A stretch of 64,000 nt of DNA from Desulforhopalus sp. IMCC35007 (GTDB taxonomy: Bacteria; Desulfobacterota; Desulfobulbia; Desulfobulbales; Desulfocapsaceae). The stretch is taken from positions 62,001 through 126,000 of the forward strand of contig NZ_SWCN01000005.1 of assembly GCF_005116575.1 (NCBI RefSeq), in the 5' to 3' direction. This document shows, in pieces, positions 1 to 8,288 of this stretch. How positions within the stretch are numbered: position 1 is the stretch's first letter; every line of letters starts with the position of its first letter. The translations under genes were made by a program, and so were the position numbers. Under the pieces are notes generated by a model. That model did not search any database and had not been told where the DNA came from. It was given only the letters and a program-made list of their open reading frames with translations.

Positions 1-1042
1 GTAGTTTGGGTGGCTCTTCTTTGATGACCTGCTCCGCCACCTTTTTACCTTTGTCGATCTGAAAGGCAAGAAGTGCCAGAGAACCTGATAAAATAAGAAA
101 AGGGAAGAACGGCAGGCCTGGAATCAAGGCAAAGAGCACTAATATTCCGGATACAACCCAGAGGGCTACGGCATTATGTGAAAATTGCTTTTTAAGATCA
201 GAGCCAAAGTCCTTGTCACCCGTGGAACGTGTGACCAGCAGACCAGCGGCGGTTGAAATGATCAGGGCGGGGATCTGGCCAACCAGACCATCGCCGACAG
301 TAAGGATGGTGTAGTTAGCGGCGGCTTCGGCCATGGGCATACCTTTTTGGGCCACACCAATAATAAAGCCAGCACCAATGTTGATAAGGGTGATAATGAT
401 GCCTGCAATGGCATCTCCCTTAACAAACTTTGAAGCACCGTCCATTGCTCCATGAAAATTTGCCTCGTTACCGACGTCTTCACGTCTTTTTCTTGCTTCT
501 GACTCATTGATAAGCCCGGCGTTGAGATCGGCATCAATCGCCATCTGTTTTCCTGGCATGGCGTCCAGGGTAAATCTGGCTGCAACCTCAGCGACACGTC
601 CAGCACCCTTGGTGATAACCATGAAATTGATGAGAACGAGGATTACAAAGATTACAATACCTACGACATAATTTCCTCCGACGACAAATTGACCAAAAGC
701 CTGTATGACAGAACCCGCAGCGGAAGGGCCCTCGTCGCCGTGTAGAAGTATGAGACGGGTTGAAGCAACGTTCAAGGCAAGGCGAAACAAGGTTGTCGTG
801 AGAAGTATTGAAGGGAAAATAGAAAAATCAGTCGCCTTAACTGTGTATAAACTGATGATAAGAATTAAAAGAGCGATGGTGATGTTGGTTGATAAAAACA
901 GATCGAGGATGATCGAGGGCAGGGGGATGATCATGATCATCAGGATCGACACCAGTCCCACGGCTGCAACCACATCACTGCGACCGAAAAGCTGCTTGAG
1001 CCTCAGGCCGACAAGATTGGGTGTGATACTGGTCAATTCCAT
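1..1042 (-). CDS. flhA: FlhA, flagellar export gate (partial, 3' end outside window)
   Basis: FlhA is the large inner-membrane subunit of the flagellar type III export gate; its nonameric cytosolic ring receives chaperone-substrate complexes. The N-terminal 347 codons are visible, starting [12 protein letters not shown]. They show the family's first membrane bundle and the cytoplasmic loop with [15 protein letters not shown] and [15 protein letters not shown], both FHIPEP-family hallmarks. The cytosolic C-terminal half lies beyond base 1. The start codon overlaps the flhB stop by one base (TAATG), which indicates translational coupling. It was identified by translating the reverse complement directly. 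Identification is secure; only completeness is unknown. Confidence 0.95.
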   Translation of the reverse strand, partial: MELTSITPNLVGLRLKQLFGRSDVVAAVGLVSILMIMIIPLPSIILDLFLSTNITIALLILIISLYTVKATDFSIFPSILLTTTLFRLALNVASTRLILLHGDEGPSAAGSVIQAFGQFVVGGNYVVGIVIFVILVLINFMVITKGAGRVAEVAARFTLDAMPGKQMAIDADLNAGLINESEARKRREDVGNEANFHGAMDGASKFVKGDAIAGIIITLINIGAGFIIGVAQKGMPMAEAAANYTILTVGDGLVGQIPALIISTAAGLLVTRSTGDKDFGSDLKKQFSHNAVALWVVSGILVLFALIPGLPFFPFLILSGSLALLAFQIDKGKKVAEQVIKEEPPKL

Positions 1043-2112
1043 TAGAAATTATTTCCTTTTAATGAATAAACATGGGCAAGGATCTCTGCGACTGCCTTGA
1101 AAAGATCCTCAGGGACATATTCTCCTATTTCAAGGTTATGCAATAAACGCGCCACAGGAGGATTCTCGACAATAGGGATATCGTTTTCACGGGCGAGCTC
1201 CCGGATTCGCATTGCGATATGATCGGCACCTTTAGCAAGGATTATGGGGGCATCCATTTTTTTTGAATCATATTGAATCGCAACAGATATGTGGGTTGGA
1301 TTCGTAACAATTACATCAGCTTTTGGTACATCAGCCATCATTCTTTTTCTTGCCATTTCTCGCTGGATCGAACGAATCTGCGCTTTGATATGCGGATCTC
1401 CTTCAGCTTCCTTGTACTCTTCTTTGACCTCCTGTTTGGTCATTTTCATTTTTTCTTCCATTTCCCATTTGAGAAACATGAAATCAAGAAAGGCCAGGAA
1501 TATAAGCAGAGCACAAATTTTGGCGAAAACAATGAGGGCAATCCTGCCTAAATAACTTATTGCAGAAACAACACTTACATCCACCAGAATGAGGGCTTCC
1601 TCAAAATTATTGAGAACCGTGGAGTAACCTATAAAAGCGATAAGAATGACCTTAAGCAGAGATTTCACAACTTCCAGCATAGATTTTTTGGAAAAAAATC
1701 TCGACATACCACTGATGGGATTCATTTTCGAAAAATCAGGAATAAGCGGTTTGCCGGTGAGCAGCCAGCCAAATTGAAAAATGCTGGAGAAGATTGCAAT
1801 GATCAGTACCAGGACAAAAAGAGGCGCCATGAGCAGGGCAAGCTGCTGTAAAAGAAAGGCTGACAGGCTCATGGTGGAGACAGGGGTTATCTCGAATTGT
1901 CCGCTTGATTGCCAGAGAGAAAAAAGCAGCGTTGTTATTTTATTCCAAAAATCAGGGAGATAAAATATCCAGAAGAGCAGGACTATAGAGAAAAGGGCCG
2001 CCGTCTGTACCTCTTTGCTCTGGACTACCTGTCCTTTCTTGCGAAAATCTTCTCTTCTTTTACTCGATGGAGATTCAGTTTTCTCTCCACCTGAGCCGCT
2101 TTCTTCAGCCAT
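1042..2112 (-). CDS. flhB: FlhB, flagellar export substrate-specificity switch
   Basis: FlhB is a 356-residue inner-membrane export-gate protein. It switches export from rod/hook to filament substrates after FliK senses hook length. The N-terminus is charged ([20 protein letters not shown]), followed by four hydrophobic segments and a charged linker. The autocleavage motif NPTH sits in the C-terminal domain ([15 protein letters not shown]), so self-cleavage between Asn and Pro is expected. Length is typical. A 106-base spacer separates it from fliR, unlike the tight junctions elsewhere in the cluster, so flhB-flhA may also have its own promoter. Confidence 0.97.
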   Translation of the reverse strand: MAEESGSGGEKTESPSSKRREDFRKKGQVVQSKEVQTAALFSIVLLFWIFYLPDFWNKITTLLFSLWQSSGQFEITPVSTMSLSAFLLQQLALLMAPLFVLVLIIAIFSSIFQFGWLLTGKPLIPDFSKMNPISGMSRFFSKKSMLEVVKSLLKVILIAFIGYSTVLNNFEEALILVDVSVVSAISYLGRIALIVFAKICALLIFLAFLDFMFLKWEMEEKMKMTKQEVKEEYKEAEGDPHIKAQIRSIQREMARKRMMADVPKADVIVTNPTHISVAIQYDSKKMDAPIILAKGADHIAMRIRELARENDIPIVENPPVARLLHNLEIGEYVPEDLFKAVAEILAHVYSLKGNNF

Positions 2113-2149
2113 GACCTATCCGTGAAATCAATTGTATCCAGTGATTATT

Positions 2150-2167
2150 AACACCGTGCACAGTGTT
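2150..2167. repeat. 18-base near-palindrome upstream of flhB
   Basis: AACAC-C-GTGCAC-A-GTGTT is an inverted repeat with a perfect GTGCAC core and GTGTT arms, broken by a single mismatched pair. It falls between the candidate sigma-54 site and the flhB start. On the plus strand it is followed by a T-run, but no plus-strand gene ends there. It could be an operator or an mRNA hairpin in the flhB leader. Confidence 0.35.
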
Positions 2168-2189
2168 TTTTGAAAACTAAAAGTCTTCT

Positions 2190-2205
2190 TGCAAATATGG
2201 CACCT
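2190..2205 (-). promoter_or_regulatory. candidate sigma-54 promoter for flhBA
   Basis: Read on the minus strand, this site has GG, ten bases, then GC, with TTTGCA as the -12 part, which is the spacing sigma-54 requires. The -24 part (AGGTGC) is a weak match to TGGCAC. The predicted start is about 67 bases before flhB. A FleQ-like activator is encoded in the window, so sigma-54 control is plausible. This is a by-eye match and could be chance. Confidence 0.3.
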
Positions 2206-2218
2206 GCCGAGTTGACGT

Positions 2219-3001
2219 TCAATTGGCCAGGTACTGTAGAATTGTACTGAATCGCTCCGGTAATGAGTCAAATTCTCGTCCTAAAAGCATGGCAATGAGG
2301 GGGAGTGTCAAAGCAATGACAATAAATGCCGTGCCGATATTGATGGGAAAAGAAATGAGAAAGACATTAAGTTGCGGAAAAACCCTCGCCAATATCCCGA
2401 GGATAAGTCCCGAGAGAAGAAGAACCGTAAGGACAGGCGCGCTGAATTGAACCCCAAGAGCAAACATGTGAGATGAAAGTTCAAAGAGATAAGGAACAGC
2501 CTCTCCGGAAAAGTTGAATTGACCCGGTGGAAGGAGTTCGTAGGAACGAACTGCCGTACGGATAAAAATATGGTGACCGTTTAGCGCCAGAAAAATCAGA
2601 ATGGAAAAAACATTTTGAAACTGGGAAATTAAAGCCACCTGTCTCTGGTTTTGTGGATCAAATACATTCGCCGCCGCAAATCCCATTTGAAAACCAATAA
2701 CTGTAGCACCAAATTCGACGGCTGTAAAAATGAGCCTGGCTATAAGTCCGATCATCAGCCCGAGTAAAACTTCTGCGATAATAAGCATGGCAAAAGGTGT
2801 GATTTCAAGAGAAACTTTACCGACTGAGGGTTCCATGAGGGGAAACAGCAGAAGCGACATGAGTACGGTTAGACCTATTTTAACCTGGGTGGGTGTCTGT
2901 GAGGTGGAGAAAACAGGAATGGCACTAATGAACCCGGCTACTCGGGCGGTTATGATAAGAAAGATCTGAAACTGTTCAACAGGTATGAACTGGGTATCCA
3001 C
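2219..3001 (-). CDS. fliR: FliR, flagellar export gate protein
   Basis: FliR is a 260-residue, highly hydrophobic inner-membrane protein that forms the core of the export gate helical assembly with FliP and FliQ. The sequence shows the family pattern: an N-terminal segment with ARVAGFISAIPVF, a mid region FGATVIGFQMGFAAANVFDPQNQ, and late membrane segments with PQLNVFLISFPINIG. Length matches the family. It follows fliQ after 8 bases and precedes flhB, the usual gate gene order. Confidence 0.96.
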   Translation of the reverse strand: MDTQFIPVEQFQIFLIITARVAGFISAIPVFSTSQTPTQVKIGLTVLMSLLLFPLMEPSVGKVSLEITPFAMLIIAEVLLGLMIGLIARLIFTAVEFGATVIGFQMGFAAANVFDPQNQRQVALISQFQNVFSILIFLALNGHHIFIRTAVRSYELLPPGQFNFSGEAVPYLFELSSHMFALGVQFSAPVLTVLLLSGLILGILARVFPQLNVFLISFPINIGTAFIVIALTLPLIAMLLGREFDSLPERFSTILQYLAN

Positions 3002-3009
3002 TTGGCGCC

Positions 3010-3273
3010 TTAGAGTGTGACCATAACGTCAAAGAGGCCAACTGTAAAAATTGTAAGGGTGTTAATGATCCAGGCCCCAAAGATTAACAGGGTGATAAAT
3101 ACTGCAACAATTTTAGGAACAAAGGTCATCGTCTGTTCATTTATCTGGGTTGCGGCTTGAAAGATCGAAATGAGAAGGCCTACAAGCAGGGCAATGATCA
3201 GCATTGGTGCTGAACACATCAGAATTGTCTGTATGGCCTTGCGACAGATATCAATTGCTATTTCAGGAGTCAT
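3010..3273 (-). CDS. fliQ: FliQ, flagellar export gate protein
   Basis: FliQ is an 87-residue protein with two membrane hairpin segments, a subunit of the FliPQR export gate in the inner membrane. It starts MTPEIAIDICRKAIQTILM and contains the conserved stretch ISIFQAATQINEQTMTFVPK between the two hydrophobic helices. Size and motif are diagnostic. It lies 33 bases after fliP and 8 bases before fliR. Confidence 0.97.
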   Translation of the reverse strand: MTPEIAIDICRKAIQTILMCSAPMLIIALLVGLLISIFQAATQINEQTMTFVPKIVAVFITLLIFGAWIINTLTIFTVGLFDVMVTL

Positions 3274-3306
3274 ACTGTCTTCCTTGGTGGTTGAGAAGTC
3301 TCATGT

Positions 3307-4080
3307 TCAGGGACTAAAACTCTTTATCAACGAGCCAACAACGAGGGTCCAGCCGTCAACCAGAACAAAAAGAAGGAGTTTAAACGGCATTGAAATAATT
3401 ACAGGGGGGAGCATCATCATTCCCATCGACATCAGAATGGAAGCGACAATCATGTCTATGACCAGAAAAGGTATATAGATCATAAATCCCATCTGGAAGG
3501 CACGCTTGAGTTCTGAGAGGATAAAGGCAGGAATCAGTGTCATTGTCGGCACGTCTTCCGGGGTCTGGGGTTCCTCGCCCATGGTGATATCTGTCAAGAG
3601 AACCAGCTCGCTTTCTCTCACCTGACTGAACATGAAGCTTCGCATGGGTTTAATGGCGTTTTCTAATGCCTTGCTCTGGTCAATCTGCTCATTGATGTAG
3701 GGTTGGAGAGCTTCCTCATTGATAGTGTTCAAGGTCGGTGACATGACAAAAAAAGAAAGAAACAGAGACAAGCCGAGAATGACCTGGGTTGGTGGCATGT
3801 TCTGGGTTCCCATTGCCTGACGGACAAAGCCCAAGACTATCACGATTCGGGTGAAACAGGTCATCATCAGAAGAATCGCCGGAGCCACGGAAAGAATGGT
3901 GAGGACAAAGAGAATCTGCAGGGCATTGGAAACCTGCTGTGGATTCTCCGCATCTTCAACGCCAAAGGTGATAGTGGGCAGGCCCACACCACTGGCAATG
4001 ATCGGAGAACCGAGCAGTATCATGACGATAATCAGAGCGTGTAAATGTTTTCTTTTAAGCCGGGAGTCTTTTTCAATCAT
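3307..4080 (-). CDS. fliP: FliP, flagellar export gate protein
   Basis: FliP is the main subunit of the export gate, inserted in the inner membrane after signal-peptide cleavage. The chosen start (MIEKDSRLKRKH) gives 257 residues with an N-terminal signal-like segment, preceded by a GGGAG ribosome site. A longer frame upstream runs back into fliO and is not needed. Hallmarks are MMTCFTRIVIVLGFVRQAMG, the QVILGLSLFLSFFVMSP segment and the C-terminal VDGWTLVVGSLIKSF. The start overlaps the fliO stop by 8 bases, suggesting coupled translation. Confidence 0.95.
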   Translation of the reverse strand: MIEKDSRLKRKHLHALIIVMILLGSPIIASGVGLPTITFGVEDAENPQQVSNALQILFVLTILSVAPAILLMMTCFTRIVIVLGFVRQAMGTQNMPPTQVILGLSLFLSFFVMSPTLNTINEEALQPYINEQIDQSKALENAIKPMRSFMFSQVRESELVLLTDITMGEEPQTPEDVPTMTLIPAFILSELKRAFQMGFMIYIPFLVIDMIVASILMSMGMMMLPPVIISMPFKLLLFVLVDGWTLVVGSLIKSFSP

Positions 4081-4477
4081 ATTTTTCTCCCGTTTCAGCT
4101 TGTAGTGTCTTGGAAAAGCTCTGTTTTTTTTTTGCAGGCAGAGTGGCGATGTTTGAAATGTTTGATTCGCTGATGCCCAGCAGGTATTCTGTACCTCGAA
4201 TTTCAACCAGGCAAAGAGCCTTCTTGCCCATGAGCGGTTTAATTTCGATAATGTTGATTTGTTTATCCGGGGAAGATGAGAGGAGCGAAAATCGTTTTCT
4301 CAGTAACCCATACAGCAGCAGAATTATACCAAGTACAATGAGAAGGCCCCAGACCACACGAAACGAGCTGGTCAGAATATCTGAATTGTCGTATAGGCCC
4401 AGAGGTTTGGTCGATTCGGCAAAGGCTGTCGAAATGCAGAGCAACACAATGACAGCCGATGCAAGAGTAGTTTTCAT
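4073..4477 (-). CDS. fliO: FliO, export gate assembly factor
   Basis: FliO is a small, poorly conserved membrane protein that helps assemble or stabilise the FliP ring. The predicted 134-residue product starts MKTTLASAVIV with a signal-like segment. It has a second membrane segment around residues 40-57 (VVWGLLIVLGIILLLYGLL) and then a cytosolic beta-rich domain with INIIEIKPLMGKKALCLVEI, typical of FliO. An upstream in-frame start would overlap fliN, so the internal Met was chosen. Position between fliN and fliP supports the call. Confidence 0.88.
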   Translation of the reverse strand: MKTTLASAVIVLLCISTAFAESTKPLGLYDNSDILTSSFRVVWGLLIVLGIILLLYGLLRKRFSLLSSSPDKQINIIEIKPLMGKKALCLVEIRGTEYLLGISESNISNIATLPAKKKQSFSKTLQAETGEKYD

Positions 4478-4487
4478 GGGTTGATGT

Positions 4488-4856
4488 CTAGCCAAGATTT
4501 TCAATCCTGTCAGCGGTACTGACAACATCGGTGAGCCGGATGCCAAATTTATCGCCGACCATCACCGCTTCACCTTTGGCAATGAGCTTTGAATTTACGT
4601 AAAGATCAAGCGGCTCACCGGCGAGCTTGTCGAGTTCAAGGACGTATCCTTCGCCCATTTTCAGCAGATCTTTGAGTTTGATCTTGCTTCTGCCGACTTC
4701 AACGGAGATGTTCAGCGGGATATCGTACAGAAAATCAAGATTGCGTCTATCCTCCTTCCGAGAACCATCTCTTGATAATGAAGAAGGTCCATCTTCTCTC
4801 AGAAGTTCTTTTATCTCTTCAGGGTCGGGACGACTGTTATTTGTTGTATTTACCAT
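4488..4856 (-). CDS. fliN: FliN, flagellar C-ring protein
   Basis: FliN is a C-ring (switch complex) component at the cytoplasmic base of the motor, and also docks the FliH-FliI ATPase. The 122-residue protein has an acidic N-terminal tail followed by a SpoA domain. The domain shows LNISVEVGRSKIKLKDLLKMGEG and the conserved PLDLYVNSKLIAKGEAVMVGDKFGIRLTDV. Length is typical of the short FliN form, without a CheC/FliY phosphatase domain. It sits 13 bases after fliM. Confidence 0.97.
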   Translation of the reverse strand: MVNTTNNSRPDPEEIKELLREDGPSSLSRDGSRKEDRRNLDFLYDIPLNISVEVGRSKIKLKDLLKMGEGYVLELDKLAGEPLDLYVNSKLIAKGEAVMVGDKFGIRLTDVVSTADRIENLG

Positions 4857-4869
4857 TGGATATCCTCAA

Positions 4870-5844
4870 TCAATAAGTTCCTTTTAGACTAATGGCCTTT
4901 TTACCATTGTGTGTTCCTGGAATAGCATAGTATTTGGGGCTGTTTTCAACCAGCACCTGTATCGGAGAAGTCGGATCATAGTCGAGGCCAATAATATCGC
5001 CGACCTGCAGGTTCAGCACTTTTCTGACGTTCATTTCAATGGTTCCTGATTGTGCAATGACGGTAACTGGCATTTCCTGAAGTTGTTCCTCTATGATCTC
5101 GTACCAGTTACTTTTTGTCTGGGTTGAAATATTGAGCAGTTCCTTGAGTAAATCCCGTAAAGGTTCGAGGGTGGTAAAAGGAAAAACAAGATGAACATGT
5201 CCTGAATACTGGCCTGCTTTAACAAGTAAGGTTCCTACAATAACTTCACCTTCTGGATCGACGATGGATACGAGGCGAGGGTTATTTTCTACCTTTATCA
5301 GGTGACTTCTGATACTGAGCAGCTGGGAGAATGCTTTGTCAATATCTAAACAGGCATCGTCCATCGATGCCTTTAGTATATTGAGTTCGATGGTGGTGAG
5401 ATTTCTATCGAGTTCAAGGGATTCAATGTCAGAGGATGCTCCCAGCATAATTTCCAACATTGAAAAAGAGAGCTTTGGATCAAAAATAATAAGAGCGCCT
5501 TGCTTTAAAGGGGGGAGATCAAGAATACCAATGGAACCGGGCTTACTTTTGTCGGCCATAAATTTTTGAAATTCAAAGGTTTCAAGACCCACCCTGGTGA
5601 CTGAAAAGGTTCTCTGAAGCTGGTTGGTGAGTGAGGTCGCATAGTATCGGCAGAATGTATCCAGGATGATATCAAAGTTGGGTATACGAAATTGTTCCTT
5701 GTCCGGGCGGGCAAGCTGAAAAAGATTCACCGGGGTGCAGTGAAGAAAATCCTCCTGACCACCATCTAGGGCAAGTGACACCTGACCTTCATGGATTGCC
5801 TTGAGAAGATCTGCGATTTCTGCTCTGCTTAAAGTAGGTTCCAT
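4870..5844 (-). CDS. fliM: FliM, flagellar motor switch protein
   Basis: FliM is the C-ring subunit that binds CheY-P and sets rotation direction. The 324-residue form starts MEPTLSRAEIADLL. This puts a variant of the conserved N-terminal CheY-binding peptide (normally LSQxEIDALL) at the very start, which supports the chosen ATG over an upstream TTG. A CheC-like middle domain and a C-terminal SpoA domain (MNVRKVLNLQVGDIIGLDYD) follow. With this start it lies 16 bases after fliL. The intact peptide suggests motor control by the CheY encoded at 21.9 kb. Confidence 0.94.
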   Translation of the reverse strand: MEPTLSRAEIADLLKAIHEGQVSLALDGGQEDFLHCTPVNLFQLARPDKEQFRIPNFDIILDTFCRYYATSLTNQLQRTFSVTRVGLETFEFQKFMADKSKPGSIGILDLPPLKQGALIIFDPKLSFSMLEIMLGASSDIESLELDRNLTTIELNILKASMDDACLDIDKAFSQLLSIRSHLIKVENNPRLVSIVDPEGEVIVGTLLVKAGQYSGHVHLVFPFTTLEPLRDLLKELLNISTQTKSNWYEIIEEQLQEMPVTVIAQSGTIEMNVRKVLNLQVGDIIGLDYDPTSPIQVLVENSPKYYAIPGTHNGKKAISLKGTY

Positions 5845-5860
5845 AGGATGTCGTGATGCC

Positions 5861-6361
5861 TTACTGAACAACAAAGTTTGTAAAATAGATTGCCCGAACC
5901 TTGCCAGTTTGGAGAAACGAGTTGATTTTACTGGTTAGTTCCGCTTTAAGTTGCCTTTTTCCCTGAAGATCCTGCAACTCTTCGTAGGTTTTATTACCAA
6001 TCAGCAGGAGCACCGCATCCCGGACCTGTGGCATTCGTTGTTCGACCTCAGGCTTTACCGCTTCGTTACTGAGCTCAACAGTCAGAGATGCCTTAACATA
6101 ATGTGGCGTATCTCCGCTGATGATATTGACGACAAATTCTTCAATATTAACCATCGGTCCAATTTCAGTCTGCTGCTGAAGGTCGGGAACAGGGACCTTG
6201 AGTCCAGGATCGACTTCTTCGGGGGGAGGCGGCTCTGGTTTGAGAAAATACCATCCGCCAACGCCTCCACCGACGAGCAGGAGGAAAACGACGGCACCTA
6301 TGATGATAAAAAGTTTCTTTTTGCTACCGCCCTCTGGTGATTTTTCTTTTTTTTCAGCCAT
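5861..6361 (-). CDS. fliL: FliL, stator-associated basal body protein
   Basis: FliL is a single-span inner-membrane protein that forms a ring around stator units and helps them stay engaged under load. The 166-residue product has a lysine-rich cytosolic N-terminus, one membrane segment (residues about 17-36, KLFIIIGAVVFLLLVGGGVG) and a proline-rich linker. A periplasmic FliL domain follows, containing NIEEFVVNII and the C-terminal GKVRAIYFTNFVVQ. It lies between motB and fliM. Confidence 0.95.
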   Translation of the reverse strand: MAEKKEKSPEGGSKKKLFIIIGAVVFLLLVGGGVGGWYFLKPEPPPPEEVDPGLKVPVPDLQQQTEIGPMVNIEEFVVNIISGDTPHYVKASLTVELSNEAVKPEVEQRMPQVRDAVLLLIGNKTYEELQDLQGKRQLKAELTSKINSFLQTGKVRAIYFTNFVVQ

Positions 6362-6405
6362 GTATGACGCCTTGGTTAATGTTCTTTAGGGTATCTGTGA
6401 TTTCT

Positions 6406-7185
6406 TTAAAGAGGTAGAGCGTTTTCTGGAGATGCTAGCTTCGTTTTGCTCACATTACTTTGAAGTTTCAGGAAAAAATCGACCCGTCGGTTTTTGCTCC
6501 TGCTTATTTCATCGCGGTTTGGAACGATGGGGCGATCCTGGCCATATCCGGCTGCGGCCATCCTGTCTAAAGGAAGAAGATCGCCCTGGGTAAAAAATCT
6601 CATTACTGCAACGGAACGGTCAACAGAGAGGTCCCAATTACCATAGTTTGAGCTTGATACAGGGATATCATCGGTATGGCCCTCAATACGCAGATCCATG
6701 GGAAGAGGGCGGATGATATCGGCGATAGTGCGAAGAATGGAATACGCCTTCGGTGAGATTTTTGCCTGGCCTCTCTCAAACATTACGGAGTCGCTGATTC
6801 TGAGGATGATGGATTCGTCATCGTTTTGGATAACGCCGACATTATTGTTTAAACGTCTTGAATCGATCTGCGACTTAATTTTGTCATAAACCTTTTTTGT
6901 CGTTTGTTGCTGTATCGGTGAAAACTGGGTTATCGGCGGAGACGGAAGTACAGGAATTGCAAATTCAACATGTGCTGGTTCATTGTGCATACCAAAGGCA
7001 TCTTTCAATGAACTGGATGCCTCGGTAAAGCGAACAGGATCCATACTTGCCATGGACAGCAGAAGGACGAAAAACGTCAACAGCAGGGTGACAAGGTCAG
7101 AATATGTCACCATCCATGCAGGGGCGCCCACCGGGCACTCTGGGCATTTTTCTTTTTGTTCTTCTGCTTGCGCTTCTTCTGCCAT
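6406..7185 (-). CDS. motB: MotB, flagellar stator protein
   Basis: MotB pairs with MotA to form the ion-conducting stator and anchors it to peptidoglycan. The 259-residue protein has a short cytosolic tail with CPECP, then one membrane helix carrying the ion-binding aspartate at residue 30 (YSDLVTLLLTFFVLL). A plug/linker and a C-terminal OmpA-like peptidoglycan-binding domain follow (IEGHTDDIPVSSSNYGNWDLSVDRS). The CPxCP-type N-terminus resembles PomB-like stators, but the coupling ion cannot be decided from this. It follows motA by 11 bases. Confidence 0.96.
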   Translation of the reverse strand: MAEEAQAEEQKEKCPECPVGAPAWMVTYSDLVTLLLTFFVLLLSMASMDPVRFTEASSSLKDAFGMHNEPAHVEFAIPVLPSPPITQFSPIQQQTTKKVYDKIKSQIDSRRLNNNVGVIQNDDESIILRISDSVMFERGQAKISPKAYSILRTIADIIRPLPMDLRIEGHTDDIPVSSSNYGNWDLSVDRSVAVMRFFTQGDLLPLDRMAAAGYGQDRPIVPNRDEISRSKNRRVDFFLKLQSNVSKTKLASPENALPL

Positions 7186-7196
7186 AACCAGTGCCT

Positions 7197-7964
7197 TTAC
7201 TTGTTAAAAGTAGACTGACGGAGTTTCGGAGCGATAAATGCGTGGAGTTTCTGTTCCATTATCCGTGGGTTTTCTCCGGAGAGTATCGACTGCATACCTT
7301 CTATAATGAGCATCTTGGTGAGCACTTCTGCGGCGGATCGATTTTTGAGTTTTCCTGCCATCGGAGAACAAAAGACGTTCGCGATAACGGCTCCATAAAA
7401 CGTGGTAAGAAGGGCTACCGCCATGGCAGGTCCGATTGATGCCGGGTCATCCATGGTCTGCAGCATCTGTACCAGGCCAATCAGTGTTCCTACCATACCC
7501 ATAGCAGGGGCGTAGGCTGCAATGGCAAGAAAAATGTCGGCACCTTTTCCGTGGCGCATCTGGATGTACTCTATCTCAGTGTTCAACATTGCACGTAGTG
7601 TTTCCGGTTCCTGGCCATCAACAGCCATCTGCATTGCTTTTTTAAGAAAAGCATCGTCCACGGAATCCATCGCACCCTGCAGGGCCAGAATACCTTCTTT
7701 TCGTGCCTTATTGGCAAACTCCATTAACTGAGCAATGAGATCATTTATGGGGCGCTCTTTATGAAGAAAAGTTTTTTTGGCAACATTGATGGCATCAAAG
7801 ACGTCACCAAAAGGATAATGAACGAGGGTGTTGCCAAATGTCCCGCCAAAAACGATGAGGAGTGAAGGAACGTTAATAAATATTGATAAAGGCCCACCTT
7901 GCAAGATGGCCATAAGCATAAGTCCAAAAGCTGCACCGATGCCAATTACAGTTGAAAGATCCAA
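7197..7964 (-). CDS. motA: MotA, flagellar stator protein
   Basis: MotA is the pentameric stator subunit that turns ion flow into torque on FliG. The 255-residue protein starts MDLSTVIGIGAAFGLM and has four membrane segments. The cytoplasmic loop is rich in charge (FANKARKEGILALQ), and the conserved pair of helices reads MGMVGTLIGLVQML and PAMAVALLTTFYGAVIAN. The sequence style is closer to PomA-type than to E. coli MotA; the ion used is inference only. It begins a motA-motB-fliL-fliM transcription unit after a terminator-bearing spacer. Confidence 0.96.
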   Translation of the reverse strand: MDLSTVIGIGAAFGLMLMAILQGGPLSIFINVPSLLIVFGGTFGNTLVHYPFGDVFDAINVAKKTFLHKERPINDLIAQLMEFANKARKEGILALQGAMDSVDDAFLKKAMQMAVDGQEPETLRAMLNTEIEYIQMRHGKGADIFLAIAAYAPAMGMVGTLIGLVQMLQTMDDPASIGPAMAVALLTTFYGAVIANVFCSPMAGKLKNRSAAEVLTKMLIIEGMQSILSGENPRIMEQKLHAFIAPKLRQSTFNK

Positions 7965-8125
7965 AAAATCCTCCGCGACAGATTCATGTTAAGAGTAAAA
8001 GCATGCTTTGCTGAAAAGCTGCGTCTCATGTTTGTTGAGGATGTAAGTGTCAGAAGCAATTGACTCTTTCCTCAGCTGATACAGTATTATCGTATCATAG
8101 ACGCAGTAACTCTAAAACTCAAGTT

Positions 8126-8141
8126 TGCATAAAATATTCCA
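8126..8141 (-). promoter_or_regulatory. candidate sigma-54 promoter for motA
   Basis: On the minus strand the site reads TGGAAT, then ATTTTATGCA. It has GG and GC separated by ten bases, as sigma-54 needs, with an otherwise imperfect -24 element. The predicted transcript start would be about 150 bases before motA. It lies just downstream of the flgE terminator, where a new promoter is expected. By-eye match only. Confidence 0.3.
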
Positions 8142-8231
8142 ATTAATAAAAATAATATCAGAAAGAGTGCAGAAACGGGTTGAGCAGAGGGGGGAAGGGC
8201 GAAAAAAAATTGAGAAATAGCAAAAAGAAAA

Positions 8232-8262
8232 GGCCCCAGGTGGAGAGAACCCCCCTGGAGCC
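8232..8262 (-). terminator. Rho-independent terminator after flgE
   Basis: On the minus strand GGCTCCAGG pairs with CCTGGGGCC (nine pairs, one mismatch) around a 13-base loop. A TTTTCTTTTT tail follows. It lies 26 bases after the flgE stop, so the flgB-to-flgE transcript probably ends here. Confidence 0.75.
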
Positions 8263-8288
8263 GGACCGTTGTGTCAAAAATATGACAA

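Larger units (their letters stand above)
7965..8288. other. intergenic spacer between flgE and motA
   Basis: This 324-base AT-rich stretch has no convincing ORF. It holds the flgE terminator at 8232-8262 and a candidate sigma-54 site for motA at 8126-8141. A short inverted repeat TGATAC/GTATCA lies at 8077-8097, inside the predicted motA leader. It divides the flagellar cluster into an upstream rod/export/hook unit and a downstream stator/switch/gate unit. Confidence 0.6.
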
